A stretch of 64,000 nt of DNA from Diphasiastrum complanatum (GCA_029204225.1 CM055094.1:13952928-14016927); one strand, 5' to 3'. Shown: positions 23,516 to 33,717, counted from the first letter of the stretch. Made by a program: numbers and translations. Notes: generated from the sequence alone by a model not told the origin.

Positions 23516-23973
23516 GACTTTGTTTGACACTAGCATGCAAGGGCCTCACCACTTTGCAGCAGCTCATCCATGTCCCACCTTGCCAACTTCTGCCTCTTGC
23601 CTGCTTGACTGTTAATTAATGCACCTTGCTTGACCTAGCCTCCTTCTCGGGCCTCGACCTTCACCTCTCTTCAGATCAATGCTCCCCTCTAGAAGACTGA
23701 GAGCCTGCTCTCCAGCCTTCCCTCCTCAACCATCTCATGACCCACTTAAAGAGCCCATCGCTCCCTCTTTCGTGATCATTTCAAGTCATGTTGATCCTTG
23801 TACGACCCTCCTCGGGTTTGGCGCAACAAGTTTTCTACCATCCGCTCCATTTCTATGGGCAAGCTTCACTATCTTGCTTACTGCATCATCTCTAATTCCC
23901 TCTCACAAAGAGCCAAGTGGCCTGACCAACTTTGCCCGATTTGCCAACTACATGAAAAAACTATTCATGTTCT

Positions 23974-25384
23974 TGTTGGAAATTAAGCCCACAGTTGCCT
24001 TCTTGGAATCATAACTTAGACAGCCAATTTATTTGAAGGACGTCTACAACGGACTTCCGGCTGATCTCCAGCAAAGGGTAACCAATCCCATCATAATTTC
24101 AAGTTCAGATGTTAAGTTTAATAACTTGAAGTCATTGAAGACTTGGCCATCTTCAAGGACTTCCACAAACTTGCATTTAGAACAAGTCTGCAGATTCACA
24201 TTATTTTTGAACAATCTGCAGAAATACACTAAGTGTCGCAGTTCGCATTTTTCGCACTTTCCTGAAAAGTGCAACACTTACCTTTGACTTCTTCCGTTCA
24301 ATTATTTTTGAAGAAGTCAACTTGTTCACAGTTCAATAGTTTAACTTTTTCAACACCTTCACCTTTTTTCGCATTTTCCCAAAAATGCAAAGAGCGAGAA
24401 AATTCCATAAGGTCCTCTATTTTTAGGGGTTAAACTGCTAAAGACATCTTCGCCAACTTTTTAAGGGCGGCTTAAACTTGTTTTAAGGACACCTTCGGCT
24501 TTTTCGCACCTTAAACTTATTTAAAGGCACCTTCGGCGTTTTCGCAAAAACCCAAAAGGAGAGACAATGCCGAAGGTTGTCTGTTTTGAACGAGGAACAT
24601 TCCTAGCCACTTCCCAAAATTTGGGAAGTGAGAGAAAACCACTTCACATAAAATGCAAAGTGAGAGATTTTGCGACGTCCTCGTCGACGTCAACGATCCT
24701 GATTTGTTGACCGTATATATATTATGTACAATTGTCACAAAAGCCATATACCTCCAAGTACAACAGCTTGCCTAATTAGGTGACAAACATTCAATATAAT
24801 TAATACACGGATGAAATCTATAAATAGATCATCCAAGCACAAATTGTTGGTTGCTCCGTCCATGAGATGTATTATTTGAGTCTCCCAGTTACGCCGTCAA
24901 TTGTTGGTTGTAATTGTTATTTGTACTGTGCTTCAGTGCAATATAGCAGCAACAGCTTCTCTATCTTTGTATAACATAGATGAATGTTTCTTGTGATTGA
25001 ATGCACTTTACTGATGTTTGATCGCGCTTGTTTACTCACTCTAATCAGAACACGGACGTCTACGACTCCTCAATTTCTGATCAGACGATGGCTGTCTTTA
25101 ACACCTGAGGAACTCGTGATATCATACTGCTCTTTCAGAACCAGACTTCACATTGAATCTGATTTCCAGTAATACCACACACAAACCATTTCTAATCTCT
25201 TCGGTGGACTGTACTTTCGTTTTTGAGAGTATGAATTAATTTTTAAGATCCTGTTGGGCAATTAGAACACTTAAAGATGTGATTACATTTAGCATAAGCT
25301 GTCTATTAGACTGTTATTTGCATCTAGTTGCTGATTAGAACCAAAGAGCTGTTATGCAATATTCCTGCTCTCTTCTCCGTTCGC
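23974..25384 (+). mobile_element. Probable solo LTR (copia-type) inside the LINE
   Basis: Begins TGTTGGAAATTAAG, a common copia LTR start. It contains AAGGCACCTTCGGC-type units (24440-24560) resembling the LTR array of the element at 5300-10187, and a TATA box (CTATAAATAG, about 24818). The LINE zinc-finger frame stops at its left edge and the LINE tail resumes after its right edge. GTTCT occurs at 23969-23973 and 25385-25389. Against it: the right end is CGC rather than CA, so the exact end is uncertain. No internal coding region was seen, hence a solo LTR. Confidence 0.55.
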
Positions 25385-25609
25385 GTTCTTCCATCTCCCT
25401 TGCCCCGATATTCTTTCACTACAATAGGCACCTTTGGATGGACTTCACGCACATGCTCAATCATTGGGAGGCTCCACCACCACTCGTTGTTTGCTCTGTA
25501 CTGCTAGGAGAGTCACCCTAGAGGCAGATATTCGCTCGCATTATGGCATGTATGCATACTCTTTGTGCTATGGAAGATCTGGAGACTACAAAACCAACTA
25601 ATTTTTTAA

Positions 25610-26437
25610 AATTTTCCCTACTCCACTTTGAGCTTCTATCTGTTTCCAGTTGTTTGCTAGTCACTTCTTACATGCTCTCTAACTAGTTATATCAATATGT
25701 CGTTTACTGCTTACTGTACTACCTCCCTATGCGGTCTGCTAATAGTTCTAGTTTCATTTTCGATTGTATTCTAGGAAAATGACTTGATCAGCCTTGGGTG
25801 GTTGTTTATCTTGCTGATGTACATTTTGTCTATATCTAATAGTAACTTAACATCTTGATTTTAAATATGCGTTGAAGTTCCATACGTAGACAAAATTTTC
25901 AAGATTTCTCATAATCTCCAATGATAATCCCCTCGATTTTCTAACACATTTATGATATGCATGGACGTTCCATGTGTGGAAAACTTCCATGTGCAAAATA
26001 AAAGTGCCAAAAATTGACTAAGGCATAAACATGCATGGAAAATATGCGAGTAAACACAAGATTTATGGAACTTCAACTTGAAATAAACATGAAAAAAGTT
26101 GGCCCTCATGCTGGTGGATGATCTTCATGTATAAATGCAAGGTTTTTACTAGTGTGGAAATGTAATTGTGTTTGGAATCTCTAATTCACTTAGAAAAAGC
26201 GTTAGAAATTCGTTGATGTAGGCATGTATAAGGACAAGAATATAAAAGCTTAATACTCCATTCTTAAACCTTGTCGTGTGACATTTCTTAATTCAAACAA
26301 CAATGTGACCGTGATGACCATCATTTCACATCATTTATCAATTTATCGAACATTGAACCTTATCATTCACAATCTTTTCATGGGAAACGACATCTTAAAT
26401 ACTAATTTTGACATTATGAACCCTTCCCATGTTGCTA
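25610..26437. other. No recognised gene
   Basis: AT-rich sequence between the LINE tail and the tRNA-like retroposons. No motif recognised. Confidence 0.4.
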
Positions 26438-26462
26438 CATTGGCTCTTCAAAACATGATATG

Positions 26463-26540
26463 CTTCTTGGTTTCCAAGGGGAGGCTCGAACCTGGGACCA
26501 AAGAAACTTTGGATGCCAATCCAACCAACTGAGCCAACCC
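26463..26540 (-). mobile_element. 78-bp tRNA-like retroposon (SINE), copy 1
   Basis: On the minus strand it starts GGGTTGGCTCAGTTGGTTGG. TGGCTCAGTTGG matches the pol III A box (TRGCNNAGYNGG) exactly, and GGTTCGAGCCT matches the B box. It is flanked by a perfect 25-bp direct repeat (26438-26462 and 26541-26565), the hallmark of LINE-assisted retroposition. It ends CCAAGAAG with no long A tail. The A-B spacing and lack of an anticodon arm rule out a functional tRNA. Confidence 0.85.
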
Positions 26541-27000
26541 CATTGGCTCTTCAAAACATGATATGGTAATGCATATATCTTAATAGCAATATAAAGTCAC
26601 TTTGAGTACTTTTAAAATGTTCAATCACTTTGATCGAGTACTTTTAAAATGTTCTCTTTTTTGCTTGGTGGTGGTAAAGCCAGTACGAATTGTAGTTGCA
26701 TATTCATTTACATAGTAACCAATATAATGCAATTTATTTCGACTTTTTCCTTCTGATCATGATTCAGTGCACTCAAAGCCTTATTCTTGAGGCTTCTGTT
26801 TTTTGAATAGTCATACCTTAGACATTCCACTGATTTCAAAACAAGTTCATTCATTATTGCGGAATTAGCCTCCCATAAACTAATAGGCTTTGTGAAATTA
26901 CCCTTAGAATCAAACCTATTTCATTTGGCTACGAACTTCCCAATAAAAATCACCAAGTCATAAACACTTATATTTTCTCTTGTTCCATTATAACCCAATG

Positions 27001-27078
27001 GGGTTGGCTCAACTGGTTAGCTTGGCATCCAAAGTTTCTTAGGTCCCAGGTTCGAGCCTCCCCTTGGAAACCAAGAAG
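27001..27078 (+). mobile_element. 78-bp tRNA-like retroposon (SINE), copy 2
   Basis: Same length and sequence class as copy 1, in the opposite orientation, from GGGTTGGCTCAACTGG to CCAAGAAG. The A box has one change (CAACTGG); the B box GGTTCGAGCC is intact. CATTATA occurs before (26986-26992) and directly after (27079-27085), a partly eroded target duplication. Independent duplications at both copies show two separate insertions. Confidence 0.8.
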
Positions 27079-27179
27079 CATTATAGGGTCTTTACCATGG
27101 TTTCAACGTGAATTGTATACAATCTTTTGCCCAAATAAAATTGACAAACTTTTTAAAATCGCATACATTGTAGGACAAT

Positions 27180-27640
27180 GGAGATTTTTGTGGGGGAGGA
27201 AGGCCCTGTCTGAGGACCTTCCTTGCTGAGAGGGCCCTCGCCCGAGGGCGGGAACGCCCGAGGACTTCGGGCCTTCCCCTACGTAATGTCATTGTGCGAA
27301 GGTTTCTTTTTTTTTTCTCTGGCCATACACGTGGACTATTTTTTTTTCAGTTTTTTTGGGCAAATTTTTTTACATTTGTCGTGGAATGTGGATTGCCACA
27401 GAGAACATGCACATCTCACCAAAGAGGAGAGACCCGTACAGAGAGAACGTGCATTCCACCGAAGAGAGGAGAGAGAACGTGCATTTCATAGAAAGAGAAT
27501 GACAGATTCCTAGGAGAGAGAAAATTGGATGGAGATTATGCTCCTTAAAGGTGGTCCCAAAATACAAAGGACACTTGCGCACAGGGTATCCCACACTCAC
27601 CTAAATTCCATTTACGGACACCCAGGGCCCTAAATGTGGC
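27180..27640 (-). repeat. Dispersed repeat, copy 2 (inverted relative to 12480-12800)
   Basis: The reverse complement shows the landmarks of the copy at 12480-12800: TGTATTTTGGGACCACC, GGAGCATAATCTCCATCC, CTCTCTCCT blocks, AATGCACGTTCTCTCTC blocks and a GGCCCT-rich GC end. It is slightly longer through extra AATGCACGTTC units. Confidence 0.7.
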
Positions 27641-27904
27641 GTTACTAGCAACTATCCCTCCCTTCATTGCCCTTCGATGTCAAGAGGAAGCCCGCAAAAA
27701 ATTTTTGGAGTGTGAAGATGAAGACGATCGATGTTGAATGTTTCACTCATGTCTGAGTGTTCCCATTTGCAACCTCCGCAAAGACGCTTCATCAAACTTA
27801 GGGGAGCCCGGGAGGAAAATTTCCGCTGCTGAATGTTTCACTTCGAAGAAAATATCCGTGCCTACACATGTGAATAATCTGTTTACATAAAAGACGGCCC
27901 GTTT

Positions 27905-28320
27905 TTTTTTTTTGAAGGCTTAATTGCACTATCATATATTCACAAATATACGAGTACAAAAAACGGCATCCATGGCCGATAACAGAGAGAGTGCATCAGT
28001 AATGATTTCAGCCCTCAGGGCAGTCCACATAGCCTACCACGCAGGGCAACAAACAGAAATCAACTATAAGTAGTACTAAAAAAAAACATAGTCAGTCGAA
28101 AACATGCCGCCGCAGACAAACTGGGGAGGTTCCCCTCGAAAACTTGCAGATTCCTAACCGTCCATATCTTCCATAATGTCGCTAGCCTGCACACATGCCA
28201 GAAAGCAAGGCTAGAAAATGTCAGCAAGGAATCCCCTAGGAGAATGGTGCCAGTGTCCAGTGAGAAAGTGAGACCCCACCGCGAGAAGATGTGACTCTGT
28301 CAGAAATGGTGAACTCCTGC
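27905..28320 (-). mobile_element. LINE 3' end with poly(A) tail
   Basis: Minus-strand translation gives FWHVCRLATLWKIWTVRNLQ (near 28180), the C-terminal motif of plant LINE ORF2 after the zinc finger. A poly(A) tail follows (T run at 27908-27920 on the plus strand). Its upstream part continues at 31489 on the other side of the inserted copia element. Confidence 0.75.
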
Positions 28321-28325
28321 AACTT

Positions 28326-28850
28326 TGTCGCAGCGCAAAAAAGAAACGAAGGTCGAACGAGAACAATTCGCGACAGTCAACGTGCCTTTAACTTGAAGCA
28401 CAAACGATTCGCAAATCATTCGTGAATCGTGAACATACCTCCATGACCGTAACCGCAAAGGGACGCAAAACGAAAGGTTACGAAAGCAAACGAAACAAAC
28501 GAAGGAGAATCTTTCGCGCTGCCAGCTGGTAACTCAACGGGCTTGGAGTCGTAGACTTCACGCCCAACTAAAACGAGTGGCAACGACGAAGACTAACTGA
28601 TTAGTTGATTAGCGTTAACTAGTCTTGTGATTCTACGTTTTTATTCATCTTGTAAACTCCACATAGTGGAGGTATAAACTATCCTTTCTAGATCATAACA
28701 AGTGATCTGGATAGATAGAATAACTATAAGAGACAGAGAGAGACCTAGCGAGTAGAGCAGAAAGAAAAATTACTGGAAACAATAGAGTTGTGCATGAAAG
28801 TCTGCCAACGAGCAGAACAAAGCGAAAGAGCAGAGTGTCATTCCGCCAAA
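28326..28850 (+). repeat. 5' LTR fragment
   Basis: Aligns with 30756-31214 from about 28415 on (GAACATACCTCCATGACCG, GACTTCACGCCCAACT, AAACTCCACATAGTGGAGG). After 28848 it runs directly into protease-region coding sequence. A short palindrome, CTCCACATAGTGGAG, lies near 28660-28672. Confidence 0.85.
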
Positions 28851-30026
28851 AAAGATGCTGACATAGGTGACAAAGCTTTCACGATACTCGATGAAGCTTC
28901 AACGAGCTACACTAAATTCGACTACGATGTAGTCATTGATTCAGGAGCAACATCTCGCATAACCTGCAACAAGAAGATCTTGATCGACTTCAGAGAGCTC
29001 GAAAACAACAGAGCAGTGATTCTAGGTGATGGGAGCAGACACGATGTCAAAGGCATCGGCATTCTACAACTACGAACACTGTCAGGCCAAGTAGAGCTGC
29101 CAGGAGCACTCTATGTGCCCTCACTTAGAAAAGATATGCTATATGTCTCCAAGATGGCAGATCTTGGCATTCGAGTTTTGTTCGACGACAACACTTGTCG
29201 TATGATCAAGAAGACGACAAACAAGTTGCTGACGGTCGGATGCAGAGAAGAAAACCTCTACCAAGCCAAGATAATCAGCAACTCTAATAGCATATTGAAT
29301 GCTTCAGGAAATGAAGATCAACTATGGCATAGGAGAATGTATCATCTGAACATGCGGAGCCTGTATGACATGAGCAGAAAGGACATTGTCACAGGTCTCA
29401 AGATTTCAAAGCCCGAAACTGAGTTCTGCGAAGCCTGTCAAAAAGACAAGCAACATCGGAATCCATTCACGTATGAGGGAAGAAGAGCCAAGGAAGTTCT
29501 TGAGCTCGTTCACTCTAATGTTTGTGTACCGATGAAGACGGATTCGCTCTCAGGTTCGAGATACTTTCTGACGTTCATAGATGATTACAGCCGGATGACC
29601 ATGATTTACTACTTAAAAAAGAAATCCGAAGTGTTTGATTCCTTCAAGAAGTTCGTGGAATTTGTAGAGCGACACACCTCGAAAAAGATACAGATCCTTA
29701 GATCCGACAATGGAGGTGAATACAAAAGCAAAGAATTCTCAAGATTCTATGAAGAACAGAGGATCGAACACCAGTTCACTCCTACATACACACCAGAATA
29801 CAACGGTGTTGTAGAAAGAAGAAACAGAACGCTAGTCGAAGGAGCCAAATGCATGATGGCACAGGCTCAATTGGCAAGTCAATTATGGGTTGAGGCAATA
29901 GCTGCAGCTGTACACCTACAAAACAGATCAACAACGACAGTGCTGGAGAACAAAACGCTGTACGAAATGTGGACAGGTAGAAAGCCTGATCTGTCATACG
30001 TATGTGTGTTTGGATGCAGCATATAA
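28788..30026 (+). pseudogene. Copia protease, pre-integrase and integrase
   Basis: A single 412-codon frame. The first about 20 residues come from the LTR. Then VVIDSGATSRITCNK gives the aspartic protease, with LYVPSLRKDMLYVS as its C-terminal part. LWHRRMYHLNMRSL and CEACQKDKQHRNPF form the pre-integrase zinc region. The integrase core shows FLTFIDDYSRM (first Asp), LRSDNGGEY (second Asp) and EYNGVVERRNRTL (Glu), so the D-D-E triad is intact. ENKTLYEMWTGRKP and FGCSI follow, then a stop where GCxAY is usual. The DSGAT and D-D-E residues are preserved, but no gag or polymerase remains. Confidence 0.92.
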
Positions 30027-30035
30027 ACACATTCC

Positions 30036-30049
30036 AAAAAAAAAAAAAA
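30036..30049. repeat. A14 homopolymer in the copia pol frame
   Basis: Runs through the codons that follow FGC. The frame resumes shifted as FDDKSEQTIMVGYSNGTQ and continues to about 30150. Slippage here is a plausible cause of the break. Confidence 0.75.
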
Positions 30050-30755
30050 TAGCATTTCGATGACAAATCAGAGCAAACAATCATGGTCGGCTACTCGAAC
30101 GGAACACAAGTGTACAGGCTCTACGATCCAACCAAAAGAAGGTTGTTTCGAGCATAGATGCGAATTTCGATAAGTCCACATTCCCTGGACTAAAAGACGA
30201 AACAAGCCATGAAATCTTCACACTACTGCCTATTCAAGAGAGAGATCAAGGACAGACATCAAATCAGAATGCAGAGCCGCAGACTCCAGAGCAGCAGGAA
30301 GTAGAGGATCAACCCCACGAACAAGAAATGTTCGAGCAGCAACTAAACGAGCCTAGAAGGTCAACAAGACAAAGAAGACTTCCAGACCACTACTCTGACA
30401 ATCTTCAATAGAGCGAAGACATGCAGTTCGAGTACTGCGACTTCACTGAAGAGCCAACACCATACCAAGAAGCTATCCAGAGTCTAGAGGGAGAATTCTG
30501 GAAGCAGACAATGTCAGAGGAGATCGAGTTGATGAGGCGAAACAAGGCATGGACATTAGAGACACTGCTAGAAAACAGGAAAATAGTCCATTGCAAGTGG
30601 GTATACAAGAAAAAGATGAAATCAGATGGCACCATTGGCAGCTACAAAGTGAGGCTTGTCGCGAAGGTCTACACACAGAGATATGGTGTTGGATCATTTC
30701 GACACATATTCACCCATGGTCAAGATGACGAGCATAAGGCTACTCCTTGCATACA
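30050..30755 (+). pseudogene. Copia integrase C-terminus and truncated RT
   Basis: After the A14 run, MVGYSNGTQVYRLYDPTKRR is the integrase C-terminal region. An acidic, Gln-rich linker with RRSTRQRRLP-like residues follows to 30410. RT starts at about 30480 with EFWKQTMSEEIELMRRNKAW, HCKWVYKKKMKSDG and YKVRLVAK. It then breaks near 30690 and stops at about 30755 in TSIRLLLAYTFMN-like sequence, where the 3' LTR fragment begins. The YVDD palm and RNase H are missing. Confidence 0.85.
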
Positions 30756-31483
30756 CATTCATGAATCAATAAACATACCTCTAGGACCGTAACCGCAAAG
30801 GGATGCAAAACGAAAGTTTACGAAAGAAACGAAAAGAACGAAAGCAAACGAAGGAAACAAAACAAACGAAGGGGAATTTTTCGTGCTGCCAGCTGGCAGC
30901 TCAACGGGCTTGGAGTCGTAGACTTCACGCCCAACTGAAACGAGTGGCAACGACGGAAACTAACTGATTAGTTGATTAGCGATAACTAGTCTTGTGATTT
31001 TATGTTTCTAGTCATCTTGTAAACTCCACACAGTGGAGGTATAAACTATCCTTTTTTGATCATAACAAGGGCTCTGAATAGATAGAATACCTATAAGAGA
31101 GAGAGAGACGTAGCGAGTAGAGCAGAACAAAAAGTTACTAGAAACGATAGAGCTGTGCATGAAAGTCTGCCAACGAGCAGAACACAGCGAAAGATCAAAG
31201 TGTCATTCTGCCAACAAGCGAGACACTGACGATCTCGCTCTAAAACTAAACTGATAATACAATTGCTCTATTTTCGTGCATCTCCCTGTCTTGTGTTGTC
31301 TGTGTCTTGATTGCTAGAATAGAATGTGTCATGTAATGTGCAGTCGCGTGTCTAGGATTCTGTGAAGCTTCCGCGAAAAAGAAAATTCAAAGACACAAAA
31401 TCGTTCGCGAATACGAAGATGAAAACGACAAAAAAACAGTTTCGCTTTCGTGACTCTGAACAACAGTTTTCGCTTCCGCAACA
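30756..31483 (+). repeat. 3' LTR fragment
   Basis: Lacks the first about 90 bp of the LTR, because RT sequence joins it directly, but extends to the true outer end GCTTCCGCAACA. Contains the CTCCACACAGTGGAG palindrome and the GCGAGACACTGACGATCTCGC hairpin-like segment. Confidence 0.85.
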
Positions 31484-31488
31484 GACTT

Positions 31489-31690
31489 AGCTCCAGCCAC
31501 AGATGATGACGGCAGTGAAAGAACAAATACTCCACTGTTTCTTCAGCCAGATGACAGAGTGGGCAAAGCCTATCAACAAGGAAGGGCCATTTAGAAAGCA
31601 GGGGGAGTGAGGATGCGAAAGGCCAAGTATCTGAACTTGCCTACCGGCAGTTTTGAGGCGAGGACGAAGCCACGAAATTTGTTACATAAA
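31489..31690 (-). mobile_element. LINE zinc-finger region, continuation of 27905-28320
   Basis: Minus-strand frames give SSLPLLSKWPFLVDRLCPLC, then LAEETVEYLFFHCRHHLW, the C-x2-C...H-x4-C zinc-finger-like end of plant LINE ORF2. It joins the copia target duplication at 31484-31488. Its C-terminal continuation lies beyond the insertion at 28320. Confidence 0.8.
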
Positions 31691-31699
31691 TTTACAGAA

Positions 31700-32500
31700 T
31701 GACAGATTTATGTGTGTAATCTGTCTTTATTCGATGTGAGTACTGAGCTACCTTGTTTCGCGGTAGCCTGGAATCAAACAAAGCGCTTATTATTTTGCTC
31801 TTCGATGTTTTCCCTTGAAATGTTGAATTAGATCGCAAGGGGTTTGAGAAAATCAGCTTTGCCCATATGGCAATTAATTCGAGATTCCTCTCCAACTTTT
31901 AGGCAAGGATTACACTCCATCCAAAGCACCTCCATCCCGCCACTCGAAGCATTCAATCACACATTGTCCACCGATGCGCGCGCGCGCGCGCACACACACA
32001 CACACAGAGTAACGTGCATGTGAGTTTCAATCGGGAAGGGCGCATGGGCACCCTTCAGCCTCACATTAAGGGAAGCGACATTCGGCCTCACGTTAACGGG
32101 AGCGACATTAAGGGAAGCTTATAATGGCATATTAAGTGTCCTCTTTTTATGAAAGAAAATCAAGAATGGCTAATAATGTGAAGTGTTCTGAACAGAGTAT
32201 GTGCTTTATGCAGATATAGGATAATTAAATTCAAATATCTCATAAATTGGCCTTGGCAGTTTTTTTCAGTAGTCTGCAAAAGTACCAAAGCATCTAAAAA
32301 CCACCACGTAAAGTTGAAAAATCATAGGAAGCAAAATGTCGAAAGTCCATTCCTGCACGTTCTTCCAAAACATTAGTTTGCGGATCTGAAATGGTTGGAA
32401 GTCCCAACCATTTGCCAACAGAAGATTCTCAGCGGAGCACCATTCCAAGCAAACAGATTTGCATTTCAAAACCTCAACTGAAATTATTGTTTCACTTTCA
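31700..32500. other. Intergenic stretch without recognised gene
   Basis: Holds an alternating (CG)n(CA)n tract at about 31975-32006 and a short direct repeat of about 32 bp at 32057-32115 (CCTCACATTAAGGGAAGCG / CCTCACGTTAACGGGAGCG). No coding sequence recognised. Confidence 0.5.
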
Positions 32501-32509
32501 CCCTACTTA

Positions 32510-32833
32510 TGCGGTGAAGCATTCAGGCTCCCCGGAAGATTAGCCTCATGAAAACTCCGAAAGTAGCTTGTGATATAAAAGCTGTATCTAAAGCGGTTAA
32601 ACTTATATTTACACAATTCCTTGGGACAGGGAACAGCCACACAATTGCATCCACCGATGATATCTCCAAGCAAAAGATCTCATTAGACTTGTGTCTCCTG
32701 AATGTTGCATATTCTTGAGGTTCATTCAAAGGTTTGAGTTTAATCTTTGTACAATGTTCAAAACAGTATTGTTGCTTTGATTCCCACTGAGCTTGATCTT
32801 GGATTTCTCTTTGTAGAAAGATGCAGAATCTCT
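32510..32833 (-). other. Probable 3' UTR of the small heat-shock gene
   Basis: Non-coding sequence immediately after the stop. No polyadenylation site could be fixed. Confidence 0.4.
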
Positions 32834-33716
32834 TTATGATACAGGTATTTCTTTCACGTCTTTCTTATCCGACTTCACCTTCGGAACTACGACGTTCAGA
32901 ACACCATTCCTAAACTCAGCTTTTATCTGATCCAACTGCGCATCCTTCGGTAAAAGCACTCGGGTGCTGTATACTGCGTAGCTTCCTTCGTCGTCACTCT
33001 TGTGCTCGCCAGATATCACAAGTTCGTTGTCCTCCATATAAATTTTCACCTCCTCTTTGCTAAGTCCGGGCATATCAACCCTTAACGTGTAGGCATCGTC
33101 CGTTTCTATAACATCCCACGGAGTACGCTGAATAACATCGCCAAAGAGATGCTCCATGGTCTCTATCATTTGCCTTAAGTTCCTGCTCGTTGTAGTGAAA
33201 GGATCCCAGAAGTCTGCTGGGACAAGTTCCAAAAGAAAAAGCATCCAGTTAATCAATAACAGTTTATGCAAAAGCCAAATCCGTCATGCAAACGTGAACT
33301 CTGAATTCACTGTTCTGTCCCATGTATTACCAAAACTATTAATTCATTACCGAAAACCCCCAAGGGACTTAAACTTGAAAATGCATCCTTGGATCGAGAT
33401 CTTCGAGCAGGAGCCTCGGCATCTCTCCTCCTCGCAACTTCCACACCACCTTTGCTATCGCCTCCGCTTCCGCCTACACCAGCTACGGGGATTGTCTGGC
33501 TACGAGCCTCATCGATGCGTCCGCCATCATTTCCTGTTGCAGCTTGTGCAGTTGCAAACTGCGCGAACTGCACTTTTTTTGTTCTGGAGCAGAAAATATT
33601 GCCAGAAGATGCACTTGTTTTTCTTGGAAAAAATGGAGAGCAAGTCATCAAAGCTGGAGGTCTTGGTATAAAAGTCGAGGGAAGCTTCTGACACAGCAAT
33701 CGTCCACCCATTTTAT
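32834..33716 (-). CDS. Organellar small heat-shock protein (HSP20 family), probably plastid HSP21-like
   Basis: Exon 1 coding 33711-33351, exon 2 33216-32834 (stop), one GT-AG intron, 247 residues. The ATG at 33711 is preferred because a good acceptor (TTGTTTGCAG) ends at 33717, pointing to a leader intron; an ATG at 33735 lies inside that intron. Residues 1 to about 60 are Ser/Thr/Arg-rich and acid-poor like a transit peptide. Exon 2 starts ADFWDPF, then RQMIETMEHLFGD, like the conserved RQM-x-DTM helix of chloroplast HSP21. The alpha-crystallin domain follows: TPWDVIETDDAYTLRVDMPG, LSKEEVKIY, ELVISGEHK, and TRVLLPKDAQ with FRNGVLNVVVPK near the end. An ATP-independent chaperone that holds unfolding proteins. 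A mitochondrial location cannot be excluded. Confidence 0.92.
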
Positions 33717-33717
33717 C

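Larger units (their letters stand above)
22900..25600 (+). mobile_element. LINE 3' portion, interrupted by an LTR-like insertion
   Basis: The plus strand carries SYLGVLLGLSHCSTWNG (about 23110-23165), like the RT C-terminal YLGVPLG motif of plant LINEs. A zinc-finger-like RVT tail follows at 23798-23973 (KLHYLAYCIISNSLSQRAKW, CPICQLHEKTIHVL). The tail resumes at about 25385 and reaches ALWHVCIHFVLWKIW near 25535-25580. That last motif matches FWHVCRLATLWKIW in the LINE at 27905-28320, which supports the reconstruction. The interval 23974-25384 is foreign and is flanked by GTTCT on both sides. Frames are broken throughout. Confidence 0.65.
28326..31483 (+). mobile_element. Deleted Ty1/copia element inserted in a LINE
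   Basis: A plus-strand copia element. The 5' LTR fragment is 28326-28850 and the 3' LTR fragment about 30756-31483. The 5' copy lacks the LTR's right part and the 3' copy lacks its left part; together they imply an LTR of about 790 bp beginning TGTCGC and ending GCAACA. Flanks AACTT (28321-28325) and GACTT (31484-31488) are a one-mismatch target duplication. The coding region runs from protease to RT start. PBS, gag, most of RT, RNase H and the polypurine tract are absent. Confidence 0.85.

Noticed and set aside
26463-27078. Terminal inverted repeats of a 616-bp DNA transposon, or a pair of tRNA genes
   Set aside because: Copy 1 has its own 25-bp target duplication and copy 2 its own short one, so they are separate retroposons. 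They lack an anticodon arm, so they are not functional tRNA genes.
30759-30950. Minus-strand frame of 63 codons
   Set aside because: Lies within the copia 3' LTR; no motif.
31970-32006. Possible Z-DNA regulatory element (CG)n(CA)n
   Set aside because: Alternating purine-pyrimidine tract is real, but nothing ties it to a promoter; listed only as simple sequence.
32834-33271. Small heat-shock protein as a single-exon 145-residue protein starting at 33271
   Set aside because: The first about 18 residues (MHKLLLINWMLFLLELVP) are intron sequence; a CCCAG acceptor at 33217 and an exon 1 with a transit peptide explain the gene better.
33156-33671. Plus-strand frame of 171 codons
   Set aside because: Antisense shadow of the small heat-shock gene exons; the minus strand has the alpha-crystallin domain and proper splice sites.
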